This document shows, piece after piece, positions 61,623 through 64,000 of a stretch of 64,000 bases of DNA (positions are counted from its first letter, which is position 1; every line of letters starts with the position of its first letter). This stretch comes from Marinibium conchae (GTDB taxonomy: Bacteria; Pseudomonadota; Gammaproteobacteria; Enterobacterales; Alteromonadaceae). Position numbers and translations under genes: made by a program. The notes below the pieces were generated by a model, which searched no databases, was not told where the DNA came from, and saw nothing but the letters and a program-made list of their open reading frames with translations. The DNA is taken from contig NZ_JADNRN010000002.1 of assembly GCF_015595035.1 (NCBI RefSeq), positions 574,647 through 638,646 of the forward strand. Reading direction: 5' to 3'.

Positions 61623-63032
61623 TTAATTAGCTTTCTTTTTTGGGCGAGGTTTGCGTTTCCTCGCTGGGCCGGCTTCTTTTCGCAAAACATTCAGCATAGT
61701 TTTGCGCTCTTCTGGGCTTACTTCTTGAAATTCAGTCCACCACTCGCCGAGTTCCATCAAGTCGCCCCCTTCAATCTGACCTCTGATTAACAGAAAGTCA
61801 TATGCAGCTCTGAATCTAGCATGAGAAAGGGTCTGAAAAGCTCGCCGCCCGAAACGTTTTGGCAAACGTGTTTGTAACTGCCATATTTCGCGTATCGCTA
61901 TGGAAAAGCGCTTGGGTATCATTATGCGCTGGATTTGTCGATGAAGTACTTCGCCCATCGCGATGTTGAACGCGTCATGATAAGTAATTCCCGATTCGTT
62001 AATAATCGTTTGAGCACGCTCTTCAACTGGATACCACAGGAAAGCTGCATATAAAAATGCCGGTGTAACACGTTGTTCGTTATTGATACGTTCGTCGGTA
62101 TTTTTCAATACTTGCATGACTAGTTGCATTTCACGGCATTTGTCGTCAACCAGCAGGGGGGCAAATTGTGGGAATAAATGACCGAATAGGCCATGTTGAT
62201 GTAATAACTGAAAGGTTTTTACACCGCTGCCTGATATGAATAATTTAAGTACTTCTTCAAACAATCTGGCCGGTGGAATATTGCCTAGTAAATGCCCCAA
62301 TTCTTTAAATTGTGTGGCAAGTTCATCGGGAATGCTCATTCCCAATTTTGCTGCGAAACGCACCGCTCTGATCATTCTAACGGGATCTTCTCGAAAACGA
62401 GTAGCAGGATCGCCTATCAGCTCAACCCGCTTGTTTTGAATTGAGCGTAAGCCATGTGCAAAATCAATTATGCTCTGATCCTTCGCACTAAAATACATCG
62501 CATTGAAGGTGAAATCTCTGCGCTCAGCGTCTTCGTCTATAGTGCCAAAAACATTATCTCGTAAAAGCTGACCTTGCTGATCTTGCTTAGCGAGCACATC
62601 TTCCACTTGCTTACCACTTCGAGCTTTAACTTTGACTTTGTTTTCAGCGTCATTATTTTCAAGATCGGCATGATGCCCTCTGAAGGTGGCAACTTCGATA
62701 ATATCTTTACCAAAAACAATATGAGCAAGCCTAAATCGACGACCAATTAAGCGACAGTTCCTAAAGCAAGCTTTGATTTGTTCCGGGGTTGCGTTAGTGG
62801 CAATGTCAAAGTCTTTGGGCGTTTTCCCCATCAGCTTGTCGCGAATACAACCGCCGACTAAATAAGCATCGTAACCTTTACTGTTGAGTCTGCGTAATAC
62901 CGAAAGTGCGTTTTCACTGATGTCAGAAAACGTCATAGGGTGCTGTCCTTTTGGAACAACAACAGGGTCGATCGCCGAAGCTGTTTTTATCGACGATGTA
63001 TCTTCATTTTGTGCTGATGGACTAATTGCCAT
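61623..63032 (-). CDS. pcnB: Poly(A) polymerase I
   Basis: 469 aa. Nucleotidyltransferase motif LVGGCIRDKLMGKTPKDFDIAT with the catalytic DFD, FRNCRLIGRRFRLAHI and RFREDPVRMIRAVRFAAK; a basic tail (KRKPRPKKK) ends the protein, all typical of PcnB rather than a CCA-adding enzyme. Polyadenylates RNA for decay. AAGG precedes the ATG. Confidence 0.94.
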   Translation of the reverse strand: MAISPSAQNEDTSSIKTASAIDPVVVPKGQHPMTFSDISENALSVLRRLNSKGYDAYLVGGCIRDKLMGKTPKDFDIATNATPEQIKACFRNCRLIGRRFRLAHIVFGKDIIEVATFRGHHADLENNDAENKVKVKARSGKQVEDVLAKQDQQGQLLRDNVFGTIDEDAERRDFTFNAMYFSAKDQSIIDFAHGLRSIQNKRVELIGDPATRFREDPVRMIRAVRFAAKLGMSIPDELATQFKELGHLLGNIPPARLFEEVLKLFISGSGVKTFQLLHQHGLFGHLFPQFAPLLVDDKCREMQLVMQVLKNTDERINNEQRVTPAFLYAAFLWYPVEERAQTIINESGITYHDAFNIAMGEVLHRQIQRIMIPKRFSIAIREIWQLQTRLPKRFGRRAFQTLSHARFRAAYDFLLIRGQIEGGDLMELGEWWTEFQEVSPEERKTMLNVLRKEAGPARKRKPRPKKKAN

Positions 63033-63107
63033 ACCACCTTAACCTATTTGCATGACTACCCAGATTAGCGGGTAGGTTTACGTGATTAAAAACCTTGAGT
63101 TTCATGA

Positions 63108-64000
63108 TTATACGTTATTTGATTGAGAAAGGAGAATTTCTCTTTCTTTTGGCAATAAAACAGGCTGCCAGTATTCAACCAAGTAACTAATAAACGCTTC
63201 TGGGGTAGTCTTATTGGGAAGCTTAGCTTCAGGAAAGCCCAAAAATTTAGCCGCCAAGCACAGATTTTCATACCACTGCTCTGCCAGTATTGCTGCCGCA
63301 TGATTTTGTTTGCTCAGTTTTTTGTTAGCGCGGCTTGCGATGACTGGTAGATGGAAATACTGCGGTGGGCGTAAGCCCAACTTGCGGTAGATGAGCGCCT
63401 GCTGAAGCGTGGTATCGACAAGGTCTGCGCCACGCACAACATGGCTTATCGATTGAAAAATATCATCTACCACGACAGCAAGATTATAACTAAAAAGACC
63501 ATCTTTGCGTTTTACTACGATATCTTCTGTGGCGAAGCCTGCGTTTACCGTCACTTTACCTAGATGTAGGTCGGTGAAGTAATTTGCTGATTGGTCGTTT
63601 TTCATGCGAATGGATGCGCCAGAAGTGTTGAGTGCTAATAGAGAGTTGGCGCAATGCCCAGTATAAAACAAACCTTGGCTTCTAATCATTTTGCGAGTGC
63701 AGGTGCAGGCATATAGTTGTGCTGCTGATTCAAGCAAGTGCAGCGTATTTTTGTAAGCTGCTTTACGTTGGGTTTGGTAAACGATGTCGCCATCCCAATG
63801 TAAACCATGGGAGCGGAGTTGGTTGAGTATTGTCTGGTCTGCGTGAGCTATTGCTCTGGTTTCATCAACATCTTCTATTCGCACAAGCCACCTTCCATTG
63901 GCTTGTTTTGCATGCAAATAACTGACTAAGGCACAAAATAAGGATCCAAAATGCAATGGCCCGGAGGGTGAGGGGGCAAAACGACCAACGTAAGCTTTCT
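63108..64000 (-). CDS. gluQ: Glutamyl-Q tRNA(Asp) synthetase (5' end cut by window)
   Basis: About 297 codons visible. The frame continues past the first in-window TTG to the window edge, where the codons give YVGRFAPSPSGPLHFGSL, the class I synthetase HIGH-type signature. KLSKQ serves as the KMSKS loop. Zn ligands CTCTRKMI and GHC. No anticodon-binding domain, as expected: it glutamylates queuosine in tRNA-Asp. Precedes pcnB in the same order as E. coli (dksA-gluQ-pcnB-folK). Confidence 0.93.
   Translation of the reverse strand, partial: KAYVGRFAPSPSGPLHFGSLFCALVSYLHAKQANGRWLVRIEDVDETRAIAHADQTILNQLRSHGLHWDGDIVYQTQRKAAYKNTLHLLESAAQLYACTCTRKMIRSQGLFYTGHCANSLLALNTSGASIRMKNDQSANYFTDLHLGKVTVNAGFATEDIVVKRKDGLFSYNLAVVVDDIFQSISHVVRGADLVDTTLQQALIYRKLGLRPPQYFHLPVIASRANKKLSKQNHAAAILAEQWYENLCLAAKFLGFPEAKLPNKTTPEAFISYLVEYWQPVLLPKEREILLSQSNNV

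Noticed and set aside
61127-61690. FolK starting at 61690 inside pcnB
   Set aside because: The first 23 residues are the antisense-free read-through of the Lys/Arg-rich pcnB tail in another frame; the pterin kinase fold starts at [13 protein letters not shown].

Overview
The window looks like a chromosomal segment of a marine gammaproteobacterium of the Alteromonadales type. This rests on gene order and protein resemblance: dam-damX-aroB-aroK next to pilQPONM and a divergent mrcA; argC-B-F-G-H followed by argA; tatABC-tatD-hemB; gluQ-pcnB-folK-panB-panC; and yibN-grxC-secB-gpsA-trmL divergent from gpmI-envC. Base composition looks moderate to AT-rich by eye. I see no rRNA, tRNA, insertion sequence, integrase, phage gene or CRISPR array, so this is mostly core chromosome with a few accessory insertions.

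Layout. 1-6.3 kb (minus): the end of a membrane GGDEF/EAL protein, then the aroK-aroB-damX-dam operon. 6.5-11.2 kb: a strong intrinsic terminator and the pilMNOPQ type IV pilus assembly operon, divergent from mrcA (PBP1a). 14.1-22.8 kb: NAD malic enzyme, then the arginine pathway, read toward it from an ArgR-type operator/promoter near 23.13 kb with a leader of about 280 nt. 23.2-25.9 kb: methylglyoxal synthase, and a chemoreceptor under a sigma-28-like promoter followed by a cysteine-rich thioredoxin-like protein. 25.9-30.8 kb: a pilE-type pilin divergent from a minor-pilin operon (FimT-like, PilW, PilX, and a very large PilV-like protein), closed by a hairpin terminator. 30.9-35.7 kb: a membrane protein, a two-domain CpxP/Spy-like chaperone, cpxRA with a CpxR box between them, and pldB.

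35.7-50.8 kb: a small outer-membrane protein, a GST, the trmL-gpsA-secB-grxC-rhodanese block, gpmI-envC, an aberrant Nramp-like transporter, a YecA/UPF0149 protein, hemJ, a ClC antiporter, a DUF6776-like protein, erpA, a second GST and an outer-membrane protein. 50.9-58.4 kb: tatABC, a small exported protein, tatD, two tandem membrane diguanylate cyclases, and hemB. 58.5-64 kb (minus): a secreted conserved protein, panC, panB, folK, pcnB and the start-truncated gluQ.

How the parts fit. One theme is the cell envelope: type IV pilus machine plus minor pilins, PBP1a, DamX/EnvC division factors, Cpx stress response with its periplasmic partner, and Tat export. A second is biosynthesis: arginine, shikimate, pantothenate, folate and heme. 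Three c-di-GMP enzymes and a chemoreceptor add surface/motility signalling. The most unusual items are the giant PilV-like protein with Cys/His clusters, the duplicated CpxP-like protein, the Nramp-like transporter that has lost its canonical metal motifs, and a possible attenuator in the argC leader. Where several start codons were possible I chose by ribosome-binding site and family alignment from memory; no database search was run.
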